6,681 nt of DNA from Bryobacterales bacterium (GTDB taxonomy: Bacteria > Acidobacteriota > Terriglobia > Bryobacterales > Bryobacteraceae), in NCBI GenBank assembly GCA_030838885.1, contig JAUZEU010000160.1:1-6681 (forward strand). Direction: 5' to 3'. Under the pieces are notes generated by a model. That model saw only the letters and a list, made by a program, of their open reading frames with translations, was not told where the DNA came from and ran no database searches. Shown here piece after piece: positions 5,939-6,681 of the stretch. Positions within the stretch are counted from its first letter, which is position 1. Each line of letters starts with the position of its first letter. The position numbers were made by a program, and so were the translations under genes.

Positions 5939-6681
5939 TATCGGCGCTTCCGGGTTTCACAAAGACGTTGACCTCGGAACGAATACCGAAGTCCGGAAGA
6001 TAGACGCCGGGCTCGATTGAAAAGAGCGCGCCGGGGAGGATGCGGCGGTCGTCGTGGGTTTCCAGGTTGTCCATGTTGGCCCCGGTGCCGTGAACTTCTT
6101 CACCTATGGAATGTCCGGTGCGATGTACGAAGTAATCGCCGAAACCCCTGGACTGAATGTGGGTGCGTGCGGCATCGTCTACCTCGAAGCCCCGTATCTC
6201 ACGTCCTGCGGCCACGGCTTGCGAGACGGTCTGACCCGCCCGGTCGCGCGCGTCCCGGACCAACTCAAAGACGTTTCTTATGCAATCGGGCGCTTCGCCG
6301 CAAAAGCCTGTCCAGGTGATGTCGTAGTAAACAGAGCCGGGCCGATCGAGCTTTGCCCACATGTCGAGGAGAACCAGATCGCCTGGATGGATCGCGACGT
6401 TGGTTTCCGGACGTGGCTCATAATGGGGATCGCCCGCGTGTGCGTTGACGGCGACGATGGGGCCGCTGTCATTGACGAGACCGGACTTTCGGAACTCTTC
6501 ACGGACCCAATCTCTGACGGTCAACTCATCGACGCCCGAGGCCAGCTTCGCGCCGATGAACTGAAACGCGCCTCCGCGCACGAGATCGACGATCTTACCG
6601 GCTTCCAGATGAGATGCGAACTGGGCTTCGTTCAGATTTGCTTCGAAAATCTGGATGAGTTCGGCGGAACTTGCCACTTCG
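5898..6681 (-). CDS. M24 family metallopeptidase (aminopeptidase P/prolidase type), C-terminal part
   Basis: The frame is open to the right edge (the codon before the GTG at 6677 is GAA), so the true start is probably outside the window. Full-length relatives carry an N-terminal creatinase-like domain. The visible 260 or so residues are the pita-bread catalytic domain. Counting from 6677, the likely dinuclear metal ligands are D105 (LLDMWAK), D119 (YYDITWT), H189 (HRTGHSIG), E222 (SIEPGVY) and E235 (RSEVNVF), with H196 as the second active-site His. The two Asp ligands are 14 residues apart, a little wider than the 11 of methionine aminopeptidase, because of an insert (KLDRPGS). The HRTGHSIG motif favours Xaa-Pro peptidases over methionine aminopeptidase. 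No secretion signal can be judged without the N-terminus. Role: removal of N-terminal residues before Pro or cleavage of Xaa-Pro dipeptides, probably cytoplasmic. The exact substrate is not visible. Confidence 0.9.
   Translation of the reverse strand, partial: EVASSAELIQIFEANLNEAQFASHLEAGKIVDLVRGGAFQFIGAKLASGVDELTVRDWVREEFRKSGLVNDSGPIVAVNAHAGDPHYEPRPETNVAIHPGDLVLLDMWAKLDRPGSVYYDITWTGFCGEAPDCIRNVFELVRDARDRAGQTVSQAVAAGREIRGFEVDDAARTHIQSRGFGDYFVHRTGHSIGEEVHGTGANMDNLETHDDRRILPGALFSIEPGVYLPDFGIRSEVNVFVKPGSADTTGAVQRDLVRIG

Noticed and set aside
1..6681. tRNA, rRNA, CRISPR array, insertion sequence, toxin-antitoxin or phage genes
   Set aside because: I found no regularly spaced repeats, transposase or integrase motifs, or RNA gene signatures; nearly all the sequence is explained by seven ordinary protein genes.

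Overview
The window is about 6.7 kb of G+C-rich bacterial chromosome, densely coding on both strands. I see seven protein genes (two cut by the window edges) and no RNA gene, insertion sequence, CRISPR array or phage gene. The gene content is housekeeping-like: envelope lipid and peptidoglycan genes, an oxidoreductase, a DNA-repair glycosylase and a peptidase. The gene set and protein style recall soil Acidobacteriota (Solibacter/Bryobacter-like), but this is an impression from memory. Nothing in the window fixes the taxon.

Left part (1-2643): a divergent locus. On the minus strand a LolD/YbbA-type ABC ATPase is translationally coupled (ATGA overlap) to an FtsX-fold permease of the YbbP type, which runs off the left edge. 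On the plus strand, starting on the same CATG, is a TesA-like GDSL/SGNH esterase. This is the tesA-ybbA-ybbP arrangement known from Escherichia coli. Here the esterase carries a predicted lipoprotein signal, so it may be membrane-anchored next to the transporter. The working model is a machine that lifts acyl lipids or other hydrophobic esters out of the inner membrane and presents them to a hydrolase on the periplasmic side.

Middle part (2644-4468): a 63-bp AT-rich gap leads into a small stand-alone receiver-like protein with degenerate switch residues. Its stop codon overlaps, in one CTAG, the stop codon of a convergent small penicillin-binding transpeptidase (minus strand). The transpeptidase has a signal peptide and a basic Ala/Lys/Arg-rich linker but no N-terminal dimerisation domain. 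The 107-bp gap upstream of it holds a good sigma70-like promoter and a 14-nt inverted repeat (13/14) whose arms sit at the two ends of the gap.

Right part (4469-6681): a classical short-chain dehydrogenase (minus) faces a family-5 type Fe-S uracil-DNA glycosylase (plus) with almost no space between their starts. The glycosylase overlaps by 41 bp, tail to tail, the end of an M24 (aminopeptidase P/prolidase-type) metallopeptidase whose N-terminus lies beyond the right edge.

The general theme is extreme compaction: start codons overlap head to head, stop codons overlap tail to tail, and promoters must lie inside neighbouring genes. I see no clearly new multi-gene defence or mobile system. The most interesting unit is the lipoprotein-TesA/YbbAP locus.
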